6,926 nucleotides of DNA. Origin: Brooklawnia sp049651565. Lineage in GTDB: Bacteria > Actinomycetota > Actinomycetes > Propionibacteriales > Propionibacteriaceae. Shown in pieces: positions 1 through 6,926 of this stretch. The DNA lies in the NCBI RefSeq assembly GCF_049651565.1, contig NZ_JBASCI010000160.1, positions 1-6,926 on the forward strand. Direction: 5' to 3'. The notes below the pieces were generated by a model that was not told the origin of the DNA, did not search any database, and saw only the letters and a list, made by a program, of their open reading frames with translations. The translations under genes and the position numbers were made by a program. Numbering within the stretch: position 1 is the first letter of the stretch; every line of letters begins with the position of its first letter.

Positions 1-133
1 GCACTGGGTGGACGACCGGTTGCGCGGCCCGATCGCCGAGCGTCCGGGTGCCCGGGTGGCCCGCTTCACCGCCAGCGACGAGCCGGCCAGCGGCGGGCTG
101 ACGATCGAGCAGCTGGAGCCGGAGGTCCTCTAG
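1..133 (+). CDS. C-terminal end of an unidentified protein (partial)
   Basis: Reading from base 2, 43 codons stay open to a TAG at 131-133, giving a tail that starts HWVDDRLRGPIAE and ends LTIEQLEPEVL. GC-rich third positions agree with real coding sequence. No motif in this short tail is one I recognise, so I assign no function; the rest of the gene lies before the window. Its stop codon overlaps the stop of the convergent kinase-like gene in the palindrome CTAG (130-133), so no intergenic space or terminator separates the two genes. That it is a gene end is fairly likely from the codon pattern and the neat tail-to-tail junction, but the product is unknown. Confidence 0.6.
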   Translation, partial: HWVDDRLRGPIAERPGARVARFTASDEPASGGLTIEQLEPEVL

Positions 134-648
134 CCTCGCTGAAGCGCCGCGAGCACGTCGGCGAACACCCGGTCGTGGTCGATCTCACCGGTGTTGTTGA
201 CCAGCCACAGCGGTTCGGCACCCCAGGGCTCGGTCTCGGCGTACCTGACCACGACGTCGTCAATGGTGAGCCTGGGCAGCCCCGGCACCAGCGGACGCGA
301 CGCCAGCCGCTCGGCGTGCACGGCCAGGTCGGCGCAGACCACTTCGACGAAGAGCAGCGGGACGCGGTGGCTGGCGGCCAGCGAGGTCCACATTGCGCGG
401 GCGTAGCTGACGTAGTTGGCGGCGTCCACGACCACGTGCTGGCCCAGCGCCAGGTTGGCGTCCGCCACCTGCTCGGCCACCAGGTAGGCGGCCAGCCCGG
501 TCGCGAACGAGCGTTCGAACTCAGCCCGGAGCAGCGCGGACTCCACATCGTCCACGTTCACCAGCGCCGCCGGGAACCGGGCGGCCAGCCCGCGGGCCAC
601 TGTCGACTTGCCGACGCCGGGCAGCCCGGCCATCGCGATCAGCGCCAC
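130..648 (-). CDS. Small P-loop ATPase / kinase-like protein
   Basis: A 172-residue protein with a clear N-terminal Walker A motif, GLPGVGKST (residues 8-16), followed by a beta strand ending in NVDD (31-34), a Walker-B-like strand HVVVDAANY (71-79), and an Arg-containing lid-like segment HAERLASR (111-118). This is the layout of small single-domain AAA_33/kinase-type NTPases that phosphorylate small molecules, such as gluconokinase-like or antibiotic phosphotransferase-like proteins. The substrate cannot be told from sequence. The start is the GTG at 648 because AGGAGG (minus strand, 658-653) lies 4 nt before it; the ATG at 633 would be too far away. The start overlaps the end of the PH-domain gene by 10 bp, so it is probably the last gene of a birA-PH-kinase operon. 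The NTPase fold is secure; its role is unknown. Confidence 0.85.
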   Translation of the reverse strand: MALIAMAGLPGVGKSTVARGLAARFPAALVNVDDVESALLRAEFERSFATGLAAYLVAEQVADANLALGQHVVVDAANYVSYARAMWTSLAASHRVPLLFVEVVCADLAVHAERLASRPLVPGLPRLTIDDVVVRYAETEPWGAEPLWLVNNTGEIDHDRVFADVLAALQRG

Positions 649-1139
649 CGCTCCTCCTCGGGCTGGCTGTCCGGTCCGACGTCGGCGACCAGTTCGCTGA
701 CCGCCTGGTAGACGTCCTTGATCCGGGGCAGGTTGTCGAGGTGGAACCGGTGGCCGGACAGGGTGGTCAGCAGCAGCGTGCCGGAGCCGAAACCGAGGTC
801 GCCCGAGCGGCGGTGATAGCCCACGTCCACGACCCGGTTCAACGGCAGGTCGTTGCCCGCCCGTCGGAGGACCCCGCTGCGGGTGATCAGCCGCTGGGTG
901 GTGACGGTGGTGCTGGTGGTGGCCCAGCGCAGCACCGGCCGTCCGACCAGCACCAGCGCCAGCACCGCACCCAGACCGGCCACCACCTGTTGACCCACCG
1001 GCCGGTACGCGGGCGGCACCGCCGCCAGCCCTACCCCGACCAGCGCAGCCAGCACCAGCAGCGCCAGGATCGGCCAGACCAGCACCCTGGGGTGCGGGTG
1101 AACCGTGGTCACCAGCTCCTCGCCGTCGTTCAGCCGCAT
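639..1139 (-). CDS. PH-domain (bPH2-type) membrane protein, Rv3278c-like
   Basis: A 166-residue protein. Residues about 19-41 (from RVLVWPILALLVLAAL) and about 50-67 (VVAGLGAVLALVLVG) are two hydrophobic segments fit to span the membrane as a hairpin. They are followed by a cytosolic domain (about 75-150) with TTVTTQRLITRSGVLRR, PLNRVVDVGYHRR and GTLLLTT, the pattern of the bacterial PH-like domain (bPH2, formerly DUF304). The C-terminal tail is acidic then basic (PEEERWR). The ATG at 1139 begins 13 nt after the birA stop, with only a weak G-rich ribosome site. Its position next to birA matches M. tuberculosis Rv3278c beside Rv3279c. The function of this family is not established; a membrane-anchored interaction or scaffold role is inference. 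It lies second in the presumed birA-PH-kinase operon. Confidence 0.88.
   Translation of the reverse strand: MRLNDGEELVTTVHPHPRVLVWPILALLVLAALVGVGLAAVPPAYRPVGQQVVAGLGAVLALVLVGRPVLRWATTSTTVTTQRLITRSGVLRRAGNDLPLNRVVDVGYHRRSGDLGFGSGTLLLTTLSGHRFHLDNLPRIKDVYQAVSELVADVGPDSQPEEERWR
649..660 (-). promoter_or_regulatory. Strong Shine-Dalgarno for the P-loop ATPase gene
   Basis: On the minus strand the sequence CGAGGAGGAGCG directly precedes the GTG at 648. AGGAGG occupies 658-653 with a 4-nt spacer. It lies inside the last codons of the upstream PH-domain gene, so translation of the two is probably coupled. This site decides the GTG start over the internal ATG at 633. Confidence 0.7.
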
Positions 1140-1152
1140 CCCGGTCGCGCCC

Positions 1153-1944
1153 CTACCTCAGGTGCACCACGTCACCGGCGGCGAACGCCTCGAGTCGACC
1201 GTCGACGTCGACCAGCAGCTCGCCGTTGGGCCCGACCGCCACGGCGTCTCCGTCGACCGAGCGGCCGCCGGCCACCTGCGAGTCGAGGTGGACGCGTACC
1301 CGCCGCCCGATCGTGGCGCAGCCGGCCGCGTAGTCGGCACGCAGGTCGTCGCCGGCGTCCCAGCGGCTGGCCAACCAACCCAGCGGGCCAAGGATGCCGG
1401 CCAGCAGCTGGCTCTTGTCGGTGGGCAGGCCGGCCATCAGCAGGCTGGTGGCGCCCGGCACCGGCAGCTCCGCGGGCGTCATCGAGACGTTGATGCCCCA
1501 GCCGCAGACCGCGGCGTCGCCCTGGTCGGTGGTGACGCGTTCGGACAGGATGCCGCAGATCTTGCGGCCGTCGATCAGCACATCGTTCGGCCACTTGAGG
1601 GTGACCCGGTCGCCGCCGCCGAGCCGACGGATGCCGTCGGCGACCGCCAGGCCCACCAGCAGCGACAGCCAGCCCCAGTCCAGCGGCGGGCGCTGCGGGC
1701 GCAGCAGCACCGAGGTGGACACCGACACCCCCGGCGGGGACGCCCAGGACCGATCGAACCGGCCGCGTCCGGCGCCCTGGTGGTCGGCGACCAGCACCGC
1801 TCCGGCGGGCTCCCCGGCTCGGGCCGCGGCCGCCAGGTCGGCGTTGGTCGACCCGGTCGACGACACGCAGCGCACCCGCCAGCCGGAATCCGGTCCCAAC
1901 AGGGCATCGATCCGGTCGGCGTCGGCGGGCGGCGAAGCGGGCAT
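1153..1944 (-). CDS. birA: Biotin--[acyl-CoA carboxylase] ligase (BirA, group I)
   Basis: A 263-residue biotin protein ligase that activates biotin to biotinyl-5'-AMP and transfers it to the carrier-domain lysine of biotin-dependent carboxylases in the cytosol. Visible signatures are SSTGSTN (28-34), the adenylate-binding loop DHQGAGRGRFDRSW (54-67), the catalytic KWPND (117-121), KICGILSE (128-135), GWGINV (148-153) and a C-terminal SH3-like domain (about 211-263). There is no N-terminal helix-turn-helix, so this is a monofunctional group I ligase and not the DNA-binding repressor type of Escherichia coli. The reading frame continues upstream to 2154, but ATG 1944 (MPASPPADAD) is chosen because the family domain starts just after it and the upstream part is antisense to accD. 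The gene is divergent from accD and close to accE and accA, whose product it should biotinylate. Confidence 0.95.
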   Translation of the reverse strand: MPASPPADADRIDALLGPDSGWRVRCVSSTGSTNADLAAAARAGEPAGAVLVADHQGAGRGRFDRSWASPPGVSVSTSVLLRPQRPPLDWGWLSLLVGLAVADGIRRLGGGDRVTLKWPNDVLIDGRKICGILSERVTTDQGDAAVCGWGINVSMTPAELPVPGATSLLMAGLPTDKSQLLAGILGPLGWLASRWDAGDDLRADYAAGCATIGRRVRVHLDSQVAGGRSVDGDAVAVGPNGELLVDVDGRLEAFAAGDVVHLR

Positions 1945-1962
1945 ACGGCTATCTTGGTCGGC

Positions 1963-3536
<1,574 letters not shown>

Positions 3537-3540
<4 letters not shown>

Positions 3541-3761
3541 ATGGTGATCAGCCGACCACAGGTTTCGAAGTGGTGCGCGGCAACCCGGACGACGACGAGC
3601 TGGCGGCCGCAGTGGTGGTGCTGGCCGCGATGCTCGCCGAGCCGCCGCCCGCGCGTCCGAACACCGACCGGCCGAACGCCGGCGGCTGGAACACCTACTG
3701 GCGGCGGGTCCGCCAGCCGTTCGCGCACGGCCCGGAGGCCTGGTCGGGGAGTCTGCGGTGA
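3537..3761 (+). CDS. accE: Acyl-CoA carboxylase epsilon subunit
   Basis: A 74-residue protein with FEVVRGNPDDDELAAAVVVLAAM (residues 10-32) followed by a Pro/Asn-rich linker and a short Trp/Arg-rich tail (NTYWRRVRQPF, then GPEAWSGSLR). This matches the actinobacterial acyl-CoA carboxylase epsilon family (AccE/PccE), small proteins that bind the beta subunit and stimulate or organise the holoenzyme. The start is a GTG (3537-3539) overlapping the accD stop in GTGA, so translation is probably coupled to accD; no convincing separate ribosome site is seen. Position right after accD is the family's usual context. Tail sequence is poorly conserved in the family, so function rests on the N-terminal helix motif and context. 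Confidence 0.9.
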
Positions 3762-3885
3762 GTGGCCGTCGCGCTGTTCGCCGCGGGGCGAAAATCTCCC
3801 GTTTGCCCCTGCCGCCGGCCGTCAGGCGGTTGAATTGTCCGCATTGGCGGTGGTCGCCAACCATTGCCGTGACCCAGGAGGTTCC
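3762..3885 (+). promoter_or_regulatory. accE-DUF937 intergenic region with hairpins and ribosome site
   Basis: This 124-bp gap is the largest non-coding stretch in the window. It holds a 6-bp perfect stem TTCGCC-GCGG-GGCGAA (3777-3792) beginning 16 nt after the accE stop and followed by AAATCTCCCGTTT, then a weaker stem CCGCC/GGCGG (3812-3816 with 3825-3829, 8-nt loop). AGGAGG (3876-3881) lies 4 nt before GTG 3886. A possible weak promoter is TTGTCC (3835-3840), 18 bp, AACCAT (3859-3864). The first hairpin could be a terminator or processing signal between accDE and DUF937-maf, but it lacks a U-run. The ribosome site is firm; the promoter and terminator readings are tentative. Confidence 0.45.
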
Positions 3886-4542
3886 GTGAGCGCCATCGAT
3901 GACATCCTCGGAAAACTGCCGATCGACCAGCTCGCCGCCCAGTTGGGCACCGACCCGCAGTCGGTTCGGGACGCCTCCAGCGAGGCGATCTCCTCACTGA
4001 TGGGCGGGCTGCAGCGCAACGCATCCGACCCGATCGGGCAGCGCTCGCTGGCGTCCGCACTCAACGACCACCGCGCCGACCAGCTGCTGGCCGACCAGCG
4101 GATCGACCTGAACCGCATTGACAGCAACGACGGCGAGAAGATCGTCCGGCACGCGCTGGGAGCCGACCCGGCCACCGCCGCGAAGGCAGCGGCCGGCAGC
4201 GCCAACACTGGCCTGGTGCAGCGGCTGCTGCCGATGATCGCCCCGCTGGTGATGGCCTACCTGGCCAGCCGGCTCGGCAACCGGCAGATCGAGCAGGGCC
4301 GCCAGGCCGACCAGGGCGGCAGCATCCTGGACGGCATTCTGGGCCGCAGCGACCAGCTCGGCGCCAACGCCAGCCAGGACTACCAGCGTGGTTACCAGGA
4401 CGGCTACCAGGCGGCCCGGCAGGAGAACGAGCAGCAGGGCGGGATGAACCTGGGAGACCTGATCGGCGGCATGCTGGGCCAGCAGCCGCAACGCCAGCAG
4501 AGCGGCGGCCTTGGCGGCCTGCTCGGAGGCCTGTTCGGCTGA
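3886..4542 (+). CDS. DUF937 domain-containing protein
   Basis: A 218-residue protein. Residues about 5-130 fit the DUF937 family: VSAIDDILGKLPIDQLAAQLG, then HRADQLLADQ, NDGEKIVRHALG (81-92) and GLVQRLLPMIAPLVMAYLASRL (109-130), the hallmark 'G..Iv..lfG ... llPmiaPlv' pattern. After it comes a Gln-rich, tyrosine-repeat linker (DYQRGYQDGYQAARQENEQQG, 165-185) and three Gly/Leu modules: GGSILDGILG (144-153), LGDLIGGMLG (189-198) and LGGLLGGLFG (209-218). No signal peptide or clear transmembrane helix is seen. The family has no established function; the Gly/Leu modules could mediate self-assembly or membrane contact, which is inference. The start GTG 3886 is set by AGGAGG 4 nt upstream; the frame is open to 3541 but that part lies over accE. 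Its stop overlaps the maf start (TGATG). Confidence 0.88.
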   Translation: MSAIDDILGKLPIDQLAAQLGTDPQSVRDASSEAISSLMGGLQRNASDPIGQRSLASALNDHRADQLLADQRIDLNRIDSNDGEKIVRHALGADPATAAKAAAGSANTGLVQRLLPMIAPLVMAYLASRLGNRQIEQGRQADQGGSILDGILGRSDQLGANASQDYQRGYQDGYQAARQENEQQGGMNLGDLIGGMLGQQPQRQQSGGLGGLLGGLFG

Positions 4543-5216
4543 TGCCAAACCGTGTTGTGGTGCCACAGGCGCGGCGGGTGATCCTGGCCTCGGCCTCACC
4601 CGCCCGGCTGCAGACCCTGCGCCATGCCGGGCTCGACCCGGAAGTCATCGTGCCCGAGGTGGACGAGGAAGCCGTGCGCCACACCAGCCCAGCCGAGCTG
4701 ACCGGCGAACGGGCCCGGCTCAAGGGCGAATCGGTGATCGAGGCGCTGCGCCGGGCCGGTGAACTCGACGAGCCGCTGGTGTTGCTGGCCTGCGACTCCA
4801 TGCTCGAGATCGAGGGCCGGGTGCACGGCAAGCCCGGCACCCGGGAGGCCGCGGTCGTCCGCTGGTACCGGATGCGGGGCCGGCAGGGGCTGCTGTACAC
4901 CGGGCACTACGCCGCGCTCGCGCTCGGCCCGGACGACGTCCGCCACCAGGTGCGCTCCGCGGTCACCGGGGTCACCTTCGCCGACCTGACCGACGCCGAG
5001 ATCGCCGCCTACGCCGACACCGGCGAACCCCAGCGGGTGGCCGGGGCGTTCACCATCGACGGCTACGGCGGCGCCTTCGTCACCCGGATCACCGGCGACC
5101 CGCACAACGTCATCGGCATCTCGCTGCCCCTGGTGCGGCAGATGCTGCTCGACCTGGGGGTCGCCTGGCACACCCTGTGGCGCACCGATGATGTGGCCGA
5201 TCAGATCCAGTCGTAG
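4542..5216 (+). CDS. maf: Maf-family nucleotide pyrophosphatase
   Basis: A 224-residue Maf/HAM1-fold protein. Family members hydrolyse non-canonical or canonical nucleoside triphosphates to monophosphate and pyrophosphate, as house-cleaning enzymes linked to septum inhibition. Signatures are VILASASPARLQTLRHAG (13-30), a Lys at 61, ACDSMLEIEGRVHGKPGT (84-100, likely catalytic Asp85 and Lys97), YTGHY (119-123), and the C-terminal VAGAFTIDGYGGAFV (166-180, Asp173) with DPHNVIGISLPL (186-197). The SPAR, ACDSMLxIEG and TGH wording is that of the actinobacterial subgroup (Rv3282-like) and not the SPRR/ADTVV of Bacillus Maf. Start ATG 4542 overlaps the DUF937 stop by one base; GGAGG at 4525-4529 is rather far, so coupling is likely. 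The 3' end overlaps the convergent CorA gene by 16 bp. The exact nucleotide substrate is not determinable. Confidence 0.93.
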   Translation: MPNRVVVPQARRVILASASPARLQTLRHAGLDPEVIVPEVDEEAVRHTSPAELTGERARLKGESVIEALRRAGELDEPLVLLACDSMLEIEGRVHGKPGTREAAVVRWYRMRGRQGLLYTGHYAALALGPDDVRHQVRSAVTGVTFADLTDAEIAAYADTGEPQRVAGAFTIDGYGGAFVTRITGDPHNVIGISLPLVRQMLLDLGVAWHTLWRTDDVADQIQS

Positions 5217-6181
5217 CGCTTGAACGTGGTGTACAGCACCGCCACCGCGACCACCGTCAACCCGACCGCCAGCCACAGCCCGAGCGGGCGCTCGAACCCC
5301 AGGTAGGGCACGTTCATGCCGAACCAGCCGGTGATGAGCGTCGGCACCGCGATGATCGCCGCCCAGCCGGACAGCTTCTTCATCACCACGTTGAGCCGCA
5401 TGTCGTTCAGCGTCAGGTTGGTCTCGAAGATGCTGCCGACCAGGTCGCGCAGCGACTCGGTCCACTCAGCCTCGCGCTGCACGTGGTCGTAGAGGTCGTC
5501 GTAGTAGTACCGCAGCCGCTCGCTCCAGCCCATCTCGTGGCCGTGCCTGATCACCACGTTGACGACGTCGCGCAGCGGCAGCACCAGCCGGCGCGTCTCG
5601 ACCAGTTCGCGCCGCAACCGGTAGGCCTGCCGGGACACCTGCCGGGTCTGCGGCCGCTCGGCGAACAGCAGGTCCTCCAACCGCTCCAGCGCGTCGTCCA
5701 GTTGCCCGGTCACCTCGTCGTGCCGGTCGACGATCACGTCGAGCACGGTGTGCAGCAGCCCACCGACGCCGAGGGTGACCAGTTCGGGGTCGTCGTCCCA
5801 GCGCTGCAGCAACTCGGCCACGTCGAAGCCGTCGTCGCTGCGGATGGTGACCAGGGCGTTGGCCACCATGAAGGCCGACACCCGGGTGGCCTGCAGCCGG
5901 GAGCCGAAACCCGTGGCGTCCACCAGTCGCACCGAGTAGGCCTGCACGAAGATGTGCTGGGCGTGCCAGACGGCCTTGGGCCGCTCCAGCGGGGCCAGGG
6001 CGTCCTCGACGGCGTGCGAGCTGAAGTGCAGCTCGGCGGCCATCCGGTCCAGCAGTTCCATGGTCGGGCTGCACAGGTCGAACCAGACCAGGTTGCCCGG
6101 GTCGGCCAGGTACTGGTCGAGACGGTCCAGCTCGAAGTCGGACGCCACCACCTGCCCGTCCCGCCACACCCGTGAGGTCAT
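5201..6181 (-). CDS. corA: CorA-family divalent cation (Mg2+/Co2+) transporter
   Basis: A 326-residue CorA-type channel. A large cytosolic N-terminal alpha/beta domain (about 1-150: VWFDLCSPT, HFSSHAVEDAL, HIFVQAYSVRL, ALVTIRSDD) is followed by the long Arg/Glu-rich stalk helix (about 150-265: RHDEVTGQLDDALERLEDLLF, RRELVETRRLVLPLRDVVN, TNLTLNDMRLNVVMKKL), TM1 (about 269-287), the pore signature GMN (288-290, in ITGWFGMNVPYLG), TM2 (about 301-319) and a basic C-terminal tail FKRYDWI. This is the pentameric CorA topology, and length is normal. The start ATG 6181 overlaps the NUDIX stop (ATGA), which fixes it; the frame stays open further upstream but that part is antisense-frame over NUDIX. 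It is co-transcribed with NUDIX and converges with maf. Cation selectivity (Mg2+, Co2+, Ni2+ or Zn2+ export) cannot be read from sequence. Confidence 0.94.
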   Translation of the reverse strand: MTSRVWRDGQVVASDFELDRLDQYLADPGNLVWFDLCSPTMELLDRMAAELHFSSHAVEDALAPLERPKAVWHAQHIFVQAYSVRLVDATGFGSRLQATRVSAFMVANALVTIRSDDGFDVAELLQRWDDDPELVTLGVGGLLHTVLDVIVDRHDEVTGQLDDALERLEDLLFAERPQTRQVSRQAYRLRRELVETRRLVLPLRDVVNVVIRHGHEMGWSERLRYYYDDLYDHVQREAEWTESLRDLVGSIFETNLTLNDMRLNVVMKKLSGWAAIIAVPTLITGWFGMNVPYLGFERPLGLWLAVGLTVVAVAVLYTTFKRYDWI

Positions 6182-6669
6182 CGCGGCAGGCCCCCGAGCA
6201 CCACGTCGCGCGGGTTGGTGACCGCGACCTCGATCTGGGCCAGGTCGGCAGGCGGGATCGGCCCGGGCAGGTCTTCGAGTGGGAACCAGCCGGCGTCGAT
6301 CGACTCGTCGTCCCCGACGCAGGGTTCCCCGGCGACCCAGGACGCCCGCACGGTGTGCTCCAGGTAGGTGGTCACGTCTCCGTTGTCGTAGTGCACCGGG
6401 CCGATGATGCCGACGTTGACCAGCCGGTCGACCTCGATCTGCACGCCGGTCTCCTCCAGGCACTCCCGGATGGCGGCCTGGCCGACCTCTTCGCCGGGGT
6501 CCATGATGCCCTTCACCGGGGTCCAGGTGCCGTCGTCGCTGCGCCGCACCAGCAGCACCTCGGTCGGTTCGGCCAGCGGTCGTAGCACCACGGCGCACAC
6601 CCCGGGCAGCCAGAGCGGGTCGTTGCCCACCTTGGCGCGCAGCGCCAGCACGAAATCGGGAGTCGGCAT
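6178..6669 (-). CDS. NUDIX hydrolase
   Basis: A 163-residue protein with the complete Nudix box: G54 x5 E60 x7 R68 E69 C70 L71 E72 E73 T74 G75 V76 (in GIMDPGEEVGQAAIRECLEETGV), which binds the divalent metal for hydrolysis of a nucleoside diphosphate linked to another group. Flanking strands VCAVVLRP, VLLVRRSDDGTWTPVKG and DAGWFPLEDLP complete the fold. The substrate is not identifiable from the box alone. Start: a GTG at 6699 would add ten residues, but ATG 6669 is preferred because TAGACT lies 7 nt upstream, inside the palindrome shared with accA, and would make the mRNA leaderless with its first base at this ATG. The stop overlaps the corA start by 4 bp, so the two are translationally coupled; both products depend on Mg2+-type cations, though a functional link is only inference. 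Confidence 0.93.
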   Translation of the reverse strand: MPTPDFVLALRAKVGNDPLWLPGVCAVVLRPLAEPTEVLLVRRSDDGTWTPVKGIMDPGEEVGQAAIRECLEETGVQIEVDRLVNVGIIGPVHYDNGDVTTYLEHTVRASWVAGEPCVGDDESIDAGWFPLEDLPGPIPPADLAQIEVAVTNPRDVVLGGLPR

Positions 6670-6702
6670 GGCGCCGAGTCTAGAACCCCTAGACTCCACG
6701 GC
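6670..6702. promoter_or_regulatory. Divergent NUDIX/accA promoter within a perfect inverted repeat
   Basis: Between the two ATG codons (33 bp) lies an inverted repeat: GAGTCTAG (6676-6683), spacer AACCC (6684-6688), CTAGACTC (6689-6696), with all 8 arm positions matching. Each arm contains TAGACT, a TAnnnT -10 match: 6690-6695 on the plus strand, and 6682-6677 on the minus strand. Each is followed by exactly 7 nt and then an ATG (6703 forward, 6669 reverse). No Shine-Dalgarno sequence precedes either start, so both mRNAs are predicted to be leaderless. No good -35 is visible on either side. The repeat could also be a protein-binding operator covering both -10 boxes. Geometry is directly seen; function is inferred. 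Confidence 0.62.
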
Positions 6703-6926
6703 ATGACGATCACCAAGCTGCTGGTGGCCAATCGCGGCGAGATCGCAGTCCGGGTCATCCGGGCGGCCCGCGACGCGGGCATCACCTCCGTCGCCGTCTA
6801 CGCCGACTCCGACGCCGCGTCGCTGTTCGTCGACCTGGCGGATGAGGCCTTCGCCCTGAACGGCGCCACCCCCGCCGAGACCTACCTGAACCAGCAGAAG
6901 CTGATCGAAGTCGCCGGCCGCGCCGG
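6703..6926 (+). CDS. accA: Acyl-CoA carboxylase alpha subunit, N-terminus (partial)
   Basis: The first 74 codons of a biotin carboxylase: MTITKLLVANRGEIAVRVIRAARDAGI followed by SVAVYADSD and LADEAFALNG, then PAETYLNQQKLIEVAGRAG. The VANRGEIAVRVIRAARD opening is diagnostic of the biotin carboxylase N-domain, which carboxylates biotin with ATP and bicarbonate. In actinobacteria this domain is normally fused to a C-terminal biotin carrier, giving a protein of about 600 residues that serves several AccD partners; the carrier and ATP-grasp regions lie beyond the window. The start ATG 6703 is set by the family start and by TAGACT 7 nt upstream. Proximity to accD, accE and birA supports a single acyl-CoA carboxylase system. 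The designation AccA3-like is by synteny, not proven. Confidence 0.93.
   Translation, partial: MTITKLLVANRGEIAVRVIRAARDAGITSVAVYADSDAASLFVDLADEAFALNGATPAETYLNQQKLIEVAGRA

Noticed and set aside
741..1493. 250-codon plus-strand frame over the PH-domain and birA genes
   Set aside because: Arg/Gly/Pro-rich low-complexity translation antisense to two recognisable genes.
1153..1944. BirA as a transcriptional repressor with an operator nearby
   Set aside because: There is no helix-turn-helix domain at the N-terminus, so DNA binding of the E. coli type is not expected.
1105..1962. In-frame upstream extension of accD
   Set aside because: The extension is antisense to birA, lacks any family similarity, and the AccD family begins at MEVDIKTTAGKLADL; the -10 element also fits ATG 1963.
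5483..6175. 230-codon plus-strand frame opposite CorA
   Set aside because: It is a His/Val/Gln/Pro-rich shadow of CorA with no recognisable domain.
6182..6598. Upstream extension of the CorA frame
   Set aside because: It runs through the NUDIX gene in another frame with Arg/Gly/Ala-rich composition, whereas the ATGA junction gives a normal-length CorA.
6670..6699. GTG 6699 as the NUDIX start
   Set aside because: It would place the start upstream of the TAGACT promoter element and in the accA -10 region; no ribosome site precedes it, while ATG 6669 is exactly 7 nt from the -10.

Overview
The window is a gene-dense piece of a high-GC actinobacterial (Actinomycetota) chromosome. The evidence is very GC-rich third codon positions, GTG starts, and a gene neighbourhood that resembles the Mycobacterium tuberculosis Rv3278c-Rv3285 region (PH-domain membrane protein, birA, accD, accE, maf, biotinylated acc alpha subunit). 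Two differences stand out: a DUF937 gene sits between accE and maf, and a CorA/NUDIX pair precedes the alpha-subunit gene. The order or genus cannot be fixed from the sequence alone. I see no mobile element, CRISPR array, tRNA or rRNA.

Layout. Positions 1-133 (+) hold the C-terminal end of an unidentified gene whose stop codon overlaps that of a convergent P-loop kinase-like gene. The minus strand from 1944 down to 130 looks like one operon: birA (biotin protein ligase), a two-helix PH-domain membrane protein, and the P-loop ATPase/kinase. Only 18 bp separate the birA start from the accD start (+, 1963). accD and accE overlap by 4 bp. A 124-bp intergenic stretch with hairpins and a strong Shine-Dalgarno sequence follows, then a DUF937 gene and maf, joined by a TGATG overlap. 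Maf converges with CorA, which is encoded on the minus strand behind a NUDIX hydrolase gene (ATGA overlap). The NUDIX gene is divergent from the start of the biotin carboxylase/BCCP alpha subunit (accA, + 6703, running off the window).

How the genes fit together. AccA (biotin carboxylase plus carrier), AccD (carboxyltransferase) and AccE (epsilon) form an acyl-CoA carboxylase that makes malonyl-CoA and/or methylmalonyl-CoA, and BirA attaches biotin to the carrier domain. All of these lie within 7 kb. The residue that sets substrate choice in the AccB/PccB family appears to be Ile (residue 418) rather than Asp in this AccD. This predicts an AccB-like enzyme that accepts acetyl-CoA, not a strict propionyl-CoA carboxylase.

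The most interesting signals are the two divergent start regions. In both, a -10-like hexamer lies 6-7 nt from each start codon and no Shine-Dalgarno sequence is present, which predicts leaderless mRNAs in both directions. At birA/accD the two -10 elements overlap on opposite strands. At NUDIX/accA they are the identical TAGACT halves of a perfect 8-bp inverted repeat. The rest of the window is ordinary housekeeping sequence.
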